Assembly: GCF_033958435.1 (NCBI RefSeq)
Contig: NC_134138.1
Coordinates: forward strand, 208,825,298 to 208,889,297
DNA: 64,000 nucleotides
Source: Carettochelys insculpta
Taxonomy: Eukaryota > Chordata > Testudines > Carettochelyidae
Reading direction: 5' to 3'
In this document: piece by piece, positions 1-10,980 of the stretch
Numbering within the stretch: position 1 is the first letter of the stretch
Layout of the letters: the number at the start of each line of letters is the position of its first letter
Made by a program: the position numbers and the translations under genes
The notes under the pieces: generated by a model
Databases searched by the model: none
What the model was told of the DNA's origin: nothing
What the model saw: only the letters and a program-made list of their open reading frames with translations

Positions 1-439
1 TATTTTATTGAAAATTTCCAAATGAACAAAAGTGTCAGAGTATATATTTTGATCAACACTTATAATGCAGTATGTCACAAAAACCCTTCGCATTCAAAAC
101 TAATGAAAATTTGACTAAACTGCAGTAAACAGAGACAGCAGCATACTGTTAGTTACCAATTAAACATATGACTTTTTCCAGTAATTTACTTTTGCAGATA
201 AAACAGAAATCTAAGCAAATAAAAGAAATTTGAATCAAATTAATGTAATGATTGGGATTGTACATTTTCCCTCACAAGCTCAAAAATTCTAGGTTTCAAG
301 GATGAAAGAGCACAATGCAAATCACTTGCCACTTCCAACCAATTGCACTGTTTTGTTTTTAATACAATAAGACTGAAAAAACTAGCTTTGCAAAGAGAAG
401 TAGAAGAAAATAGAATGATCACATGTAGCAACACTCTTC

Positions 440-690
440 CAGGTTCATGGGATATATCTAGATTGCAGGCTTCTGACTTCTCCCAACAGAAGTCAGATGC
501 TCCAGGAGCCCTCTGCCAACATTCCAGTCTTCCATATGGAACAAGGAAGAAGGGATATGTTGGCAGAGGGATGTGTAGACTGGCCAAATGTTGGGAAAGC
601 CTCTCCCGACAGAACTGTTGGCAGGAGATATGCAAATGCATTGCACAATTTGTATATCTTTTGCCACCAGATCTCTTCAATCTAGACATA
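440..690. mobile_element. MITE-like insertion inside the hAT pseudogene
   Basis: This stretch separates two adjacent parts of the hAT C-terminal domain. It contains internal inverted segments: CTTCTGACTTC against GAAGTCAG around 470-500, and CTCTGCCAAC against GTTGGCAGAG around 511-570. TCTAGATTG near 458 faces CAATCTAGA near 677, which may mark the ends. Boundaries are approximate and no clear target duplication was read. Confidence 0.45.
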
Positions 691-1614
691 GCCATTATTT
701 TGAAATTATCCTTTGCACTTGAATCACACTTAAATTTGATGGCTAGTTCTTGCAAAGGGTCTGGCAATGAATCCATGTGAACGCTGAATGCATTTCATGC
801 CAATTTGCAAATAGGATTATCCAAGGTAGCACCTGGAAAACAGTGAATGAACTGCTCATTAAGGCAATCCAGACGAGGCATAATTTTGTTCTTTTGATCT
901 AGGGAAAGCTGGTCAGGGTCTTCCTTTTCAGCTAAGGGTTGGTTGAGATGAGAGAATGATGAAAAGTTTCCCATCTTGAAGTCAGTGCTTCCAAAGCTAA
1001 ATCTTCTCTATGAAAGCTCCATGAAATTGTAGTGGGCAATGATGTTTGCATTTCTTCTTTGCATCTTGAAATTGCGGTTGTTGATAACCTCAAATATGTC
1101 CACAAGGTATGCCAGGGAAATCTGAAACATTTTTTAAAGCACCATACAATTCTTCTTTTTTCTGACCTTGGAGAAAAATTTGCACTTCATGCTTGAGTTT
1201 GTAGAGTTGATGGCTTAGCATATTTCCTTCTGAGAGCCAGTGAACTTCCATGTGAAACAAGAGAGCTTTACGATCAGCTCCCAAATCTGCACAAAAAGCT
1301 GCAAAAGCCTTCCATTTAAAGTACTCTTCTTCATAAAATTGACAAGTTTGATTGCCAACTTCCAGTTGACCTGTATGATTTGCTGCAGAGTTTTAGCAGC
1401 CAAGGCTTGTCTGTGGATGACACAGAAAGTCACAGTTGTGGCTGGAGTCTTTTCTTTGACAAGTGTTAAAAATCCATAGTAAGAGTCAAGCATCGCTGGG
1501 GCACCGTCAGTGCAAACACTGGCTAGCTTTTCCTGTGAAACACCATTTTCTTGAAAAAAAGTCAGAATCTTTTGCCAAAACATAAGATGCCTTTGTTGTG
1601 CACTGGAATGCATC

Positions 1615-1772
1615 ACCTAGAGATGTTGGAAGCTTCATCCTTAGAGGTTTTCAAGTCATGGCCTGACAAAGCCCTGATTGCGATGATTTAGCTGGGATTA
1701 ATCTGCTTTGAGCAGGGGGTTGGATTCAATGACCTCCTGAGTTCTCTTCCAACTCTGTGATTCTATGTGGTC
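1615..1772 (+). mobile_element. CR1 LINE 3' end
   Basis: The text follows the well-known CR1 3' untranslated consensus: GAGGTTTTCAAGTCATGGCC, then a segment on GACAAAGCCC, GATGATTTAGCTGGGATTAA, GAGCAGGGGGTTGGATTCAA, GACCTCCTGAG and TTCCAACTCTGTGATTCTATG. It ends in one copy of the ATTCTATG tail unit. It lies on the plus strand, opposite to the hAT pseudogene it interrupts, and is therefore younger than that copy. Confidence 0.85.
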
Positions 1773-2230
1773 CACAGTGCTTTTGAGAAAAGCATTTCTT
1801 CTTTCACAGCTCCTTCATCCACAATTTGAGAATATGTCCTCTGCAAGTTCATCAGTGTGATATTTCACTATGTTATCAGACAGCGAACTTTTGATAACTT
1901 TTTCTGGATTTTTGGCACCATGCACAATATTTGCAGCACTCAACAAACATGATTTCGCCAGTGTCTCTCTAATGGTGTGAGCTCTCTTTGCTTTGGCAAT
2001 GAGTAGTGACCGTTCATTAGATGCTCCTACCAGTTTGTCTCCTGATGAAAAGCTCTGATAGTGTCCAGCTTGATGTGTTTCAAGCATTCAAGTGTGGTGG
2101 CAAAAAGTTCTTTTGATTTACCTTTCAATGCCTTGTGATTTGTTTTCAGATGTTTCTGCAGATGGCCAGGTCTCATGGCATCATTGCTGAGAACTTCATG
2201 GCATATAACACACTGAGGGAGGTCAATCAC

Positions 2231-2660
2231 TTTTTTGTTTGTTTGTTTTTTGGTGAGCAGAACTCGTGGATTGAAGAGGATATGAATGATTTTTCAAGAA
2301 AGGTGAAGACCATGGGCATTCATGGAAATATCATTGGTACAGAGAAGTTATCCTTACATGCTTCAGCTGCCTCTTTGTAAAAAAATAATTCTCTTTCTTC
2401 TTTTAAGGATACACAGTGATGCTGCATGGTGCTTTCATTTGGTGATAAATAAGGCTATCAAATGTTGAGATCCAATTGCACTTTTTTTTTTTTAATATTT
2501 GGAACGAATTAACAATTCTGATGGGTGCTTGTGGAAGAGATGAATAAATGCAGCTAAGCATTTAAACATTTCAGCTGAATTTGATATTAAAATGTATTTT
2601 TTTTTCTTGTGGCCTCATGGAACCCCTTCACACTTCCCAGTAACCAACTTTGTAAATCTT
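2231..2660. other. Upstream part of the hAT copy and flanking AT-rich DNA
   Basis: On the minus strand about 2400-2270 still has short open pieces that could be upstream hAT coding or leader sequence, but I could not match them. It also has T-rich runs (near 2230-2250, 2483-2495 and 2600). Nothing else is recognised. Confidence 0.3.
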
Positions 2661-2663
2661 AGT

Positions 2664-2970
2664 CGCTACGTTTACACTGACGCAAACTGCTGGCAGCAGT
2701 ATGCAAATGGCCAGTCTTGAAAATGCAAATGGATGGCCATTTGCATATTCACTCACTGGTAGATGCTGGTTTTATGCCTGATTTTTTTTCCAGGTATAAG
2801 AGGCTGCCGACAAAGGGCGTGTTTTTCTAGCAGAACTACATCTACACAACTTTTTTCTGTGCCAGCAGCAGCATCCACCAGTGAGCAAATATGCAAATGA
2901 GTGTTCATTTGCATTTTCAAGACTGTTCATTTGCATACTGCTGCTGGCAGTTCGGGTCAGTGTAACCATA
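2664..2970. mobile_element. Foldback MITE (GCTACGTTTACACTGACG family)
   Basis: Left end GCTACGTTTACACTG and right end CAGTGTAACC are inverted. The arms continue with CTGCTGGCAGCAGTATGCAAA on the left (20-base core CTGCTGGCAGCAGTATGCAA) and TTTGCATACTGCTGCTGGCAG on the right (20-base core TTTGCATACTGCTGCTGGCA). The element is about 300 bp with no coding capacity. The TTTACAC terminus relates it to the Harbinger-type MITEs elsewhere in the window. Confidence 0.65.
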
Positions 2971-4530
2971 TCCTGTGTGTTTGGAAAGGCTTGCCTAGTT
3001 TTTGATGTCTGGCAAGAAAGCATATTGGTAACTTCAGAGAAAAAAGAGAGGGGAGGGGTAGAGAGAGGAACCTTGCCCTGGTAAAAAGGGGTGTGGATCA
3101 AGAGCTCTTCTTGTAGCAACTTGTGTTGTGGATGGCTGTGGTGGGTAATAGTGAGATAACCAAGCTAGAGCAAGAGGTAGAGGTGGTAAATGTTTCTAAA
3201 CCACTATTTTTGGAGACAATAATGTTTTATTTTATTCATTCTGGCCCTTGTGCGTACGAGCTGTGTGTTTTAAAATATTCTTTTGTCCAATGCAAATGTC
3301 TGCTGTGGCTCATAAACCCATTTTGAAGATTGTTAAGTCAGAGCAACAAGCGAGATTCACAAGATTGTGTATTTATCAACTCTTTTTTCTAATCCAAGCT
3401 GTGTTTGGCTACCAAACACAGCTTTGTCTGAAAGCTTTCATTTTAACTGTTTTGCTGTGCCTTAACAGTGAACTATTTTAACAATTCAAGGGTGACTTTC
3501 TTACAATTCAACTAATAATCTAACTTGTAAAAATTTTACACAAGCACATAGAAGCACCCTAATGTATAGGTGGTCTGGACCATCTTCTTGCATGGTGTAT
3601 GAGTTAAATAGCATCAGAGAGTTATAGGACTTATGCAAACTCCTAATATAGATAATTGAGTCTTTTGTAAGACTGTTGTTTTCATTCTCTCAACTGTAAT
3701 TTATTCCAGTAAATGTTTCCAAAAAGAAGCCTTTGAAAATGAGAATCAGTTGTTGTGGATATTTTGTCTCCAGTGACATTACCCAAGATAATGTATCAAA
3801 TTTTCCTTATTTTAGTTTCCTTTTACATAATGTCACAGTAGTCAGACCTAACTCTGTAATCTGGCAACAGCTGAACTTAGTATACTGTACCTTTTGCACT
3901 CCTTCTTTAACAAGATTTTTTTTTCTCTAAGAGCCATTGCAACTTTCTACACTACAGAAACTCATGGAATTTCTTGAATACAAATATAATACCAAGAGCC
4001 TTCTTTTCCTGTGAGAACACCTGTGTTCTGGAAGCCAGTTTCTTTTTTGTTCCTTGTTTCATCTCATTCTGGAAGTGGAAACAATTGACCTTTGAGTTCT
4101 ACCTGTCATTTAATGTGCTACAGTGGGCTGACTTAAATTGTTTTTAGCTTCCATTGTGACAATTCTTACTAGTTCTGCAACTGTACCTCATTATATGTAT
4201 TCTTCAACTGCAGAATCTGTCAAAAGGTAAAGTTCTGTGACTGACTTACAGCACCTACAGCTAAAGATGTTACATTCATTCATTCTAAACTGGGATCAGT
4301 GTTCTTTGCGGATGTCAGTCATTTCTTGGCATACAAATTGTCAGTCCAAGCCTAAATGGCATCTTTTTTAAAAAGAGTGGTGTAATTGGATCTATCTCTG
4401 TACTTGAGTTCAGCTAGAAAATGTCCATAATAATTAAACATGGCTTTTAAAAATTCTCAGTTCTGCCATTTCAGTTGAGTGAGGCTTTAAATCTTCCACA
4501 AAGTCCATAGCAGGCAAATTAGTCACATGT
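2971..4530. other. Low-repeat AT-rich stretch
   Basis: Short frames with no recognised domain, several T runs, and TA-rich sequence. I recognise no gene, RNA or repeat here. Confidence 0.4.
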
Positions 4531-4532
4531 GC

Positions 4533-5255
4533 CAGTAAAAAAGAGGAAGCCGTGCTAGTCTATACACTATCAAAACAAAAAGCAGTCAAGTAGCACTTTA
4601 AAGACTAGCAAAATGGCTTATTAAGTGAGCTTTCGTGGGACAGACCCACTTCTTCAGACCATAGCCAGACCAGAACAGACTCAATATTTAAGGCACAGAG
4701 AACCAAAAACAGTAAGCAAGGAGGACAAATCAGAAAAAGATAATCAAGGTGAGCAAATCAGAGAGTGGAGGGGTGGGGGGGAAGGTCAAGAATTAGATTG
4801 AGCCAAGTATGCAGACAGCCCCTATAGTGACTCAGAAAGTTCCCATCACGATTTAAACCATGTGTTAATGTGCTGAATTTGAATATAAAAGCCAGCTCAG
4901 ATGATTCTCTTTCTAAAACGGAGCGATAATTTCTTTTCTGTAACACACATACCTTTAGGTCATTGACAGAATGCCCCATTCCATTAAAATGTTGACTAAC
5001 TGGTTTGTGGATCTGGAGTGTTTTGATGTCTGTTTTGTGCCCATTGACCCTTTGTCTAAGGGAGTTAGAAGTCTGTCCAATATACAAAGCATCTGGGCAT
5101 TGTTGGCACATGATGGCATATATGATGTTAGTAGAGGAGCATGAGAAAGTGCCCATGATTCCGTGAGTAACCTGGTTAGGTCCAGTGATGGTATTTCCAG
5201 AGATGGTATTTCCAATATCTGCCAGCTTTATCCACATATCTTCTCTGGAAATGCT
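4533..5255 (-). mobile_element. Penelope-like element, 5'-truncated, with 3' tail
   Basis: On the minus strand a GIY-YIG coding region (5237-4758) is followed by a 3' tail running to about 4533. The tail holds GAAGAAGTGGGTCTGTCCCA, CGAAAGCTCACTTAATAAGC, TTTGCTAGTCTTTAAAGTGC and, at the very end, GACTAGCACGGCTTCCTCTT. The same tail recurs at 18.8, 20.8, 51 and 52.1 kb. The reverse transcriptase part is missing, as is usual for 5'-truncated copies. Confidence 0.8.
4758..5237 (-). CDS. PLE C-terminal region with GIY-YIG endonuclease
   Basis: An open frame of 159 codons. It reads IIYAIMCQQCPDALYIGQTS and then SLRQRVNGHK. The first Tyr, the YIG, the following Arg and a downstream Glu (ERESSELAFIF) are arranged as in GIY-YIG nucleases of Penelope-like retroelements. 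A CxxC pair (MCQQC) lies between the two halves. After it comes the C-terminal motif FKFSTLTHGLNRDGNFLSHY. In intact PLEs this domain follows a reverse transcriptase and nicks target DNA. Here the frame starts inside the domain's upstream flank, so this is a fragment that happens to stay open and not a working gene. Confidence 0.75.
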   Translation of the reverse strand: MWIKLADIGNTISGNTITGPNQVTHGIMGTFSCSSTNIIYAIMCQQCPDALYIGQTSNSLRQRVNGHKTDIKTLQIHKPVSQHFNGMGHSVNDLKVCVLQKRNYRSVLERESSELAFIFKFSTLTHGLNRDGNFLSHYRGCLHTWLNLILDLPPHPSTL

Positions 5256-5735
5256 GCATCATTTGCACCTGTAAAGCATATATCACCCAGAGAGCATATT
5301 ACTCTGATCAAAAGCTGTAATAGTTAATCCATTATGCATAGTTTTCCTTGGCAGGGGTTTTGAGAGCATTGAGTTGGTTATAAAGTCACATTCTCAAAAA
5401 TAACTCCCTTGTTTTTCAAAATTTATTTTTAACTAAATATTGCTTTAAAATCACCTACTTCTAAATTGTTGTGCACTCTCTATTTTTTGTCTTTTTAAGA
5501 AGACAGACAGAGCTATTGTCATGTTTACAGTAGTCACAATAGTGCATTGTTTCACATGTCATATATCTGTCATAAATTGCTTTTTTTAAAAATGGTCCCA
5601 GCTGACATTTTTCTGCTACTTCCTCTAAGTTTACCAGGTAGTTGGGAAAGTGTGTTTACTTTTAGCTACGTACACAAGTTTAATACAGCTTTACTTCTAT
5701 AGGTATTCTGATTTCCCCCTTATGGATTTTATTCT
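5256..5735. other. AT-rich stretch, nothing recognised
   Basis: No coding frame, repeat family or RNA gene that I can support. Confidence 0.35.
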
Positions 5736-6189
5736 TTATGATACTGGAAGAAACCAGTTTTGATTTTTTTTCATACTTTTCCAAAAGGATTCCAACCAGA
5801 TCCTAGATTTGCTACTGGGCAACAGACTTGAGTGGCTCCCATTGGAAAGTGTACCTGGGAGTGCTTTGCTTTCATTGGATAAAAAATGCAAGAAAGAATA
5901 AAGCATGGAGTGGGCATTGATTGATTTTAGGATATTCATGACATAGCATGGATTGATTTGAGAAGTTTGTGGTGATGGAAGTTTTATTGGAGGTTCGGTA
6001 GTGATTTGGAAATCTCCAAGTACAGAGAAGCAACTGACGGAGAAGCAACCTTTATCAGGGGACTTTTCAAAAACAGTCTGAAAATCTGTGGGACCATTAG
6101 CAAATATAGATGCAGGCTTATTGTTAGTGGCCACTTGTTGCTGCAGATTCCTAGTTAATCCAGATGATGTGAGTGGATGAGCTCTGACA
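5736..6189 (-). CDS. Unidentified open frame cut by a Harbinger insertion
   Basis: A minus-strand frame of about 150 codons runs from the Harbinger boundary to a stop at 5736. It is rich in Ser, Pro and Asn (LTSSGLTRNLQQQVATNN, IKLPSPQTSQINPC). I recognise no domain. The nominal Met lies inside the transposon end, so the true upstream part was displaced or never existed. Another minus-strand frame is open on the far side of the element (8307 to about 8199, with RRSHSPDIWSKRDT). Removing the element and one ACA copy does not put the two in the same frame. It could be a decayed retrocopy, an exon or chance. Confidence 0.25.
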
Positions 6190-6576
6190 GGCTGCATCTA
6201 CACTACAGTTTTGTTTCAAAAGAACGTCTTTCGAAGGAAAACATCAAAAGATGCTCTTTCAAAATGGAGCGTCCACACACACCAGCGGGGACTGAAGGTT
6301 CGGTTCGTTCTTTCGAAAGGCCCCCAGCACGATTTTGAAAGAGAGCACCCACACATGCCAGGGCACTCTTTTGAAAGAGCAGGGACAGGAAGTGCCACGG
6401 GCCAGGTTGTATGGCGGACGAGTCCCTCTGGGGCTGCCGCTCGCTGTCTTATTAAAGAGCTCCCCCTTCCCCCCGTACCTCAGCCTGCACACTCCGAGGA
6501 CCAGCAACCCTGTGCCCAGGCAGTGTGAGAGCGAGAGAGAGAGAGAGAGACAGTGGAGGTGGCATCTTGGGCCCCC

Positions 6577-7134
6577 ATGGACCCCGAGCAGCACCCCCCC
6601 TCCTCCATCGCAGCCATGGCCAGCACCCTGGCCGCCGTGCTGCAGCGGCTCCAGGTGGCCACCACAATAGCCTCCCTCCTGGATGCCATCCTCAGGGCAC
6701 AACATCCCCAGCCAGTCCCCCAGGTCATCCGCCGTCTGTGGAGCTTCTCCACAAGCAGCGACTGGTGGAACTGGCTGGTGCTGGAGGACTGGGGTGACGA
6801 CCGGTGGCTACAGAACTTCAGGATGACCAAGGGGACATTCTGTGAGCTGTGCCACTGGCTCACCCCAACTCTCCAGCACCAGGACACACACCTGAGGCCG
6901 GTGCTCCCCCTGCACAAAAGGGTGGCCATCACCCTATGGAAGCTGGCCACCTTGGACAGTTACCGATCTGTCAGCCACCAGTTTGGCCCTGTGAGGCTGG
7001 GGCAGTGGGGCTGTCTGGCCTGCTTGTGCCCTGGGGCTGATGTCTCTGTGGGTGGGCTGCTGCCACCCCGGGTGGGACTGCGTGCTCCCTCCTCCGGCTC
7101 CGTGGCCACCAGTGTGCATGGTACGTACCTGTGA
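6577..7134 (+). pseudogene. Harbinger transposase, N-terminal part only
   Basis: I chose the ATG giving MDPEQHPPSS, because the related MITE at 15966 keeps a similar MDPP start after the same kind of leader. The family N-terminal block is clear: SDWWNWLVLEDWGDDRWLQN, FRMTKGTFCELCHWLTPTL, LHKRVAITLWKLATLDSYRS and VSHQFG. After that (about 6985) similarity stops. The frame continues into unrelated sequence and ends at 7134. The catalytic DDE half (IDGTHIPI block and later) is absent, so this copy cannot encode an active transposase. Confidence 0.75.
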
Positions 7135-7389
7135 GTCCCTCCAGGAAATCAGGAGAGACATGGTGGGAGTGGCCGAGGCTGGATGGGCCCAAGGGGATGT
7201 CGATGACGAGGGCCCCCTCACTTCAGCCCTCATCATCACTCGTGTCCTGGATCCTTGGGGGGCACCTGCGGGTGGCTGGTGGTCCAGGCCGGTCGTCCCC
7301 CCTCTGTCCCCATCCGTGTCTCCTCCGGCTTGGTTGGGGGTCAGCGGTGTCGAGGTACATGGCTGGGGGCCCAAGGAGGTGGTCCAGTT

Positions 7390-7742
7390 CTAGGAAGCAG
7401 GGGCAGCTGGTGGGCGCTGCCCTGACCGCCCGGCCATGTCCCGAGCCTGGCAGTAGGCCTGCTGGAGCTCCTTGATCTTGGACCTCACCTGGTCCGGGAT
7501 TCATGTGGGGTGACCCAGGCCGGTGAGGCCCTTGGCCAGGTGCTCAAATGCCACGGTGTTCCAGCACCAGACCCCTGTCTGCTGCAGGACCTCCTCATCT
7601 TCCCACAGGGCGAGGACGTCCTGCAGCTCAGCTTCTGTCCAGGAGGGGGCCTGACATTTGGGGGGCTGGCTCCCCTCCTGGGAGGACTCCCCCACTCCCT
7701 GGGTGGCCCCTGGGGTGGGTGGGAGTCCTGGTTGCTGGCCAT
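7390..7742 (-). pseudogene. Harbinger Myb/SANT-like DNA-binding protein, broken
   Basis: On the minus strand the start MASNQDS (ATG at 7742) is followed after a one-base frame change by QAPSWTEAELQDVLALWEDE. Then come WNTVAFEHLAKGLTGLGHP, an in-frame TGA (7503-7501), and PDQVRSKIKELQQAYCQA. This is the trihelix/MADF-like Myb domain that partners the transposase in Harbinger elements and helps it bind DNA and enter the nucleus. One frameshift and one stop make it a pseudogene. The strand, opposite to the transposase, fits the family. Confidence 0.7.
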
Positions 7743-8198
7743 GGTGCTGGAGGTGCTGCGGCTTCCCTTGGGGCAGCGCAGCTGGGAGCTGTGGGAGCAG
7801 CAGCGTGGGCTCCCTGCTGTCTGCACAATCTCAGCTTCCTGCCTGAGGGCTTCGGGGAGCCTGCGTGGTGAAAGGCGGCCCGACGCTGGAGCCATAGAGC
7901 TCTGCTTGTACTGTGAGCAGCGCTGCCTGCCAGCTGTGAGCGGCCAGGGAGGACCTGCTCTTTCAAAAGAGCGAGCCGCAGAGCGTCTGCACTTGCTCTC
8001 TTTCTTAATTGTCTTTCAAAAGAGGGCGCTTTTCCCATCGCAGGAGTGGAGGTCCAGCTTTGAAAGAACAGGGGAGTTCTTTTGAAGTTCATTTTGAAAA
8101 AGCGCCCTGTCAGTGTGGACGCTCTGCGGCTGCTTTCGAAAGAACTCCGTCTTCCGATCCTAATTTCGAATGTACTTGCTGGTGTAGGTGCACCCACA

Positions 8199-8748
8199 GT
8201 GTGTCCCTCTTACTCCAGATGTCAGGAGAATGACTTCTCCTTTTAATTGTATGATATCCATGAGAGGGCACTGCAGTACATGAATCAGATGCTGAGTGAT
8301 TATACATGACAGTCTATGATAACGAATTCAGACAGAAGGAGAATAAAAGCATTACTTTTGTTATTTACGTTGTTCTTTTTAAAGCACTTTCTTTTGTGGA
8401 ATTACACTGTGCTATTTCATTCAAAATGCAAAGCTATTTGCTGTTTCATAACAAAGGTGAAAAATGGTAAATATGGAAATACTTCACAAGTACCTAATTC
8501 TAATATGCGAAAAAAGAATCCCTGAAAAATTCAGTGGTTTGAATGTTAGGTATCAAACTCCATATTCAAATAAAAGTAGCCTGGCTTTTCAGAAATGCCG
8601 AGCACATCCACACTTCTCACTGAATGCAACTGGATAGAAAATTTTGGTCAGAATTCAAAACTTCGGACTCCATAAAACTGGAAAGTATTGAGGGAAATTC
8701 ACATTTATCAGACTGTTGGCAGTGGAGAGGGTGCACCAAGTTATCTTT
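8199..8748. other. AT-rich DNA between Harbinger and the long-TIR repeat
   Basis: A short minus-strand frame (RRSHSPDIWSKRDT) lies next to the Harbinger end. On that strand it is preceded by a pyrimidine-rich run and CATAG near 8315, which could be a splice acceptor. Otherwise nothing is recognised. Confidence 0.3.
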
Positions 8749-10980
8749 GGGGCTGTTAAGCAATTAAAAAAATAGTATGATTAATTATGCTGTTAATCAA
8801 TAATAAAAATAACATTTATTTAAATTTGTAAATGTTTTCTTCTTTTCCAAATGTACTGATTTCACTTATAACACAGAAAACAAAATGTACAGTGCTCATT
8901 TTTATATTTATTTAAATGACAAACATTTACATAGTAAAAACACAAAAGAAATAGTCTTTTTCAGTTCACTTAGTACAAGTAATATAGTGCAGTTTTTTAT
9001 CATGAAAGTTGAACTTACAAATGTAAAATTAGGTAAAGAAATAACTGTGTTCAAAAATAAAACAATGGCAAAGTTTAGAGCCTGAAATCCTCTCACTTTA
9101 CTTTTTGTTCACTCAGTTGCTTGGACAAGTTTGGTTATAATTTGCAGGAGAAAATGCTGCCTAATTTTTGTTTACAATGTCACCTGAAAGTAAGAAGATC
9201 TATTCATATGCACTTTTGCAGGTAGCAGTGTAAGATATTTATGTCCCAGATCTGCTAAATATTAATTTATCCGTTTGTGCTTCCACTAGCATTTCAGAGG
9301 ATATGCCTCCATACTGATGACGGGTGATGTCCATTCACAATCCAAAGCAGAGTGAATACACACTCATTTTTATCATCTTAGTCACATGCCACTAGCCGGC
9401 TGATTTTGTTCTTTGGTGGTTCAGATTCAGTACATAGGCTGTGGGGCAGAGGAACTTCTCCCCTCTTCAGCAGCTCTGGGGATGGGTTGGGGATGAGGGG
9501 AAGGGCACCTCATGGCTGTGGCAGGTTTGGAGCTGGCCTGGGGCCAGTGGAGAGAGGCATTTCTCCTGGCTGTGGCAGATCTGGGATTGAAGGAGAGGCA
9601 TTTCTTCCTGCCTCAGCCCTGAGCACTTGTGCCATGCTTAATAGGCTGCTGCACGGTGGCACTGCTTAAAGGGAACTTAGACTCATACCTTCCTTCCCTC
9701 TGAGGTGCACAGCCGTGCAGCTTACTATTTAACCCTGCAGAGGGGTGTAGGGCTGTGGTGGGGAAATATGCTCCTCTCCCAACCCTGGACCTGCCATGAC
9801 AAGGAAGCGGTGTGTCTCCCAGCTGGCCCAGCTCCAGTACAAACAGGCACCCCAGTCCTGACCCGGCCCAGCTGGAGCTGTTGTGGCTGTGAAGAAGGGC
9901 ATCACACCTGGCCCTCAGCTCCTGTAGTGAGAGAGAGCTGGAGGTATTCCTTTTCCCCAGGGGCAGTGTGCACTCCAGAACCTTCATCTTCCTTGCACCC
10001 TAACCCAGCCCTGAGCCATCTTCCACACTCTGAACCCCTTGGCCCCAACCCTACCACACACCATCCATGTACAGAATGAATTTTGTTACATTCCTCAATA
10101 TGGAGCTCTCGTGTCATGCATCACCTCAGTATTGGTGCACCTCCGAAAATTCATTCGGCAAATGAACATAAAACATAGAGGGTACACTGACTGGTGCCCT
10201 CTTTGTCTTTTGTCAAATCTTTAGTAAAGGTGTTCTTAAAACAAATGAGCTGGGTCCTCAGGAGAGATTGCTATAAATATGAATGTGGGTAACACAGAGC
10301 AGGAGTCATACAATTCTCCCACCCAGGAGTTCAGTCCCATATTTAATTAATGTGTTCTTTTTAATGAGCATCATCAGCATGGAATTGTGTCCTCTGGAAG
10401 GAGGGCCAAAACATGAAGGGGGCAGTGGATGTTTAGCATATCTAGCATGGAAGTCTCTTGCAACAATGGCCTTAGAAGTGCCATGCAAATACCTGTTCTC
10501 ACTCTCAGGTGACATTGTAAACAACAAGCAGGAAGCATTAGCTCTTGTAAATTGTAACCAAACTTGTTTGTGTTTGTGAATGCCTGAAAAAAGTAGGGCT
10601 GAATGGACTGGGAAGCTCTAATGCTTTACATTGTTTTGGAATGCAGTTAAGTGACAATAACAACAGCAACAACCAAAAAAAAATCCCCCAAACAGTTGTA
10701 AGTGACCTACTTTCACAACAGAGATTGCATTACAGTACTTGTATGAAGTGAATTGAAAAATTTTGTTTCTTTTGTCATTTTTATAATGAAAATATTAGTA
10801 AAATAGTATAAAGTGAGCACTGTACACTTCGTATTCAATGTTGTAATAGAAAACAATATATTTGGAAAAGTAGAAAAAGCATACAAAATATTTAATAAAT
10901 TTCAATTTGTATTCTTTAATGATATGATTAATTTTTGGGTTAATCATATGAGTTAACTAAAATTAATCAACAGATCTAGT
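8749..10980 (+). repeat. Long-inverted-repeat element, copy 1
   Basis: It begins GGGGCTGTTAAGCAATTAAA and ends near TTAACTAAAATTAATCAACA. The interior is largely self-complementary. CATGAAAGTTGAACTTACAA near 9001 faces TTGTAAGTGACCTACTTTCA near 10695. CAGTGCTCA near 8890 faces TGAGCACTGTACACTTCG near 10814. The family matches copy 2 at 11592-13225 in the same orientation. I recognise the family as a common non-coding amniote repeat with ATTAATC termini but cannot name its superfamily. A GC-rich block at about 9438-10185 is an insertion into it. Confidence 0.7.
9438..10185. repeat. GC-rich insertion within long-TIR copy 1
   Basis: Comparison with copy 2 shows extra sequence between the TTTGGTGGTTCAG block (near 9412) and the TTTGTCTTTTGTCAAATCT block (near 10200). 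The insert is GC-rich, with repeated GCATTTCTCCTGGCTGTGGC-like phrases and CCAACCCT/CCCCAACCC runs. It resembles non-autonomous GC-rich turtle repeats such as those at 13.7 and 49.4 kb. Ends and family are uncertain. Confidence 0.45.

Larger units (their letters stand above)
240..2230 (-). pseudogene. hAT-superfamily transposase pseudogene (ZBED5/FAM200/ZMYM-like)
   Basis: Read on the minus strand, successive open pieces match the order of a ZBED5-type hAT protein. Near 2210-2130 there is a BED-like zinc finger (CVICHEVL...HLQKHLKTNH). At about 2087-1815 comes a helical segment (AKAKRAHTIRETLAKSCLL). At 1616-1215 comes the catalytic-core region (SVCTDGAPAMLDSYYGF, FCVIHRQALAAKTL, then FHMEVHWLSEGNM). 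Near 760-690 is LPDPLQELAIKFKCDSSAK, and at about 430-240 the C-terminal dimerisation part (SSTSLCKASFF, LEVASDLHCALSS) reaches a natural stop. Frames change between pieces and there are stops, so it is dead. The core is split by a CR1 3' end (about 1615-1770) and the C terminus by a MITE-like insert (about 440-690). Family assignment is from remembered motifs. It could be a transposon copy or a retrocopy of a domesticated ZBED gene. Confidence 0.75.
6190..8195. mobile_element. PIF/Harbinger-type DNA transposon, internally rearranged
   Basis: Ends are GGCTGCATCTACAC (6190) and, inverted, GGGTGCACCTACAC (ending 8195). Both are flanked by ACA (6187-6189 and 8196-8198), a 3-bp target duplication. 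Subterminal regions carry repeated CTTTCGAAAG and TTTGAAAGAG motifs on both sides. The GC-rich interior holds a truncated transposase (+) and a Myb/SANT-like gene (-) pointing towards each other, the usual two-gene Harbinger layout. Confidence 0.85.

Noticed and set aside
6259..6950. Large overlapping minus-strand frames in the Harbinger left half
   Set aside because: They are shadows in GC-rich sequence opposite the transposase. Only the plus-strand frame shows family motifs.
5736..8307. One continuous minus-strand protein across the Harbinger insertion
   Set aside because: Counting bases shows that removing the element and one ACA leaves the two frames out of phase (563 bases between the outer codons). 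The upstream frame then meets a stop soon after the junction.
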